Assembly: GCA_900471485.1 (NCBI GenBank) | Contig: UCEU01000013.1 | Span: 62,001 to 126,000 of the forward strand | DNA from: Hyphomicrobiales bacterium | GTDB taxonomy: Bacteria; Pseudomonadota; Alphaproteobacteria; Rhizobiales; Rhizobiaceae | Direction: 5' to 3' | Length of the DNA stretch: 64,000 nt | Shown: one piece after another, positions 63,326 through 64,000 of the stretch | How positions within the stretch are numbered: the first letter of the stretch is position 1 | Layout of the letters: each line of letters starts with the position of its first letter | The notes under the pieces: generated by a model | Databases searched by the model: none | Seen by the model: only the letters and a program-made list of their open reading frames with translations | What the model was told of the DNA's origin: nothing | Translations under genes and position numbers: made by a program

Positions 63326-64000
<675 letters not shown>

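Overview
The window is gene-dense, GC-rich chromosome from an alphaproteobacterium of the order Rhizobiales, most likely the Rhizobium/Agrobacterium group. The evidence is a BA14K-family secreted protein, an invasion-associated-locus-B protein, an Atu4866-domain protein, a BioMNY biotin importer, a RibB with a degenerate cyclohydrolase half, EcfG-type promoters and mosaic intergenic palindromes typical of rhizobia. I see no rRNA, tRNA, CRISPR array, insertion sequence, prophage or replication origin. Both ends cut genes: glyS on the left and the cytochrome oxidase subunit I gene on the right.

Layout. 0-9.4 kb: glyS (partial), two small unknown genes, the RNA-binding factor Tex, cyclopropane fatty acid synthase, a histidine phosphatase, ubiA, a periplasmic solute-binding protein and a DUF6101-type protein behind a structured leader. 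9.6-12.9 kb: a 1091-residue protein made of about ten DUF1217-like repeats. 13-20.5 kb: an FAD oxidoreductase and threonylcarbamoyl-AMP synthase pair, an unknown protein, a GbcA/Stc2-like Rieske oxygenase, a GH25 lysozyme-like protein, BA14K and a CorA/ZntB-type transporter. 20.7-31 kb: an acyl-CoA dehydrogenase/enoyl-CoA hydratase operon behind a LiuR-like operator, two paralogous chemoreceptors, a RidA/TetR divergon with three copies of one operator, and a pair of RNA methyltransferase genes. 31-36.7 kb: a MarR/NTF2-like divergon, a His/Arg-rich secreted protein, a K+ channel, a Ca2+/H+ antiporter and an AraC-SDR-Atu4866 group. 36.9-46.2 kb: dxs, pirin, a TumE-type toxin-antitoxin pair, xseB with a histone-deacetylase-like gene, a thioesterase, bioMNY, a YcaQ-like glycosylase and a KTSC protein. 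46.2-64 kb: mostly core genes: aroC-ribB, a CHASE-PAS-GGDEF-EAL protein, a second histidine phosphatase, fabI, a DnaJ-like protein, a lipoprotein, pdxH, a polysaccharide deacetylase, a D,D-carboxypeptidase with a SPOR domain, a MazG-like protein, a GNAT, tldD, ialB and the start of the cytochrome c oxidase operon.

How the genes work together. Clear units are the fatty/branched acyl-CoA pair (20804-23357), the biotin ECF transporter (42581-44451), aroC-ribB, xseB with the HDAC-like gene, and coxB-coxA. Two small secreted proteins with glycine-zipper segments (18926 and 32345) each have a GGAAC-N16-CGTT promoter, which suggests shared control by the general stress sigma factor EcfG. Most of the window is ordinary rhizobial chromosome. 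The most unusual items are the deca-repeat DUF1217 protein, the triple TetR operator, the two matching EcfG promoters, the possibly leaderless toxin-antitoxin operon and the glycine-riboswitch-like leader in front of the DUF6101 gene.
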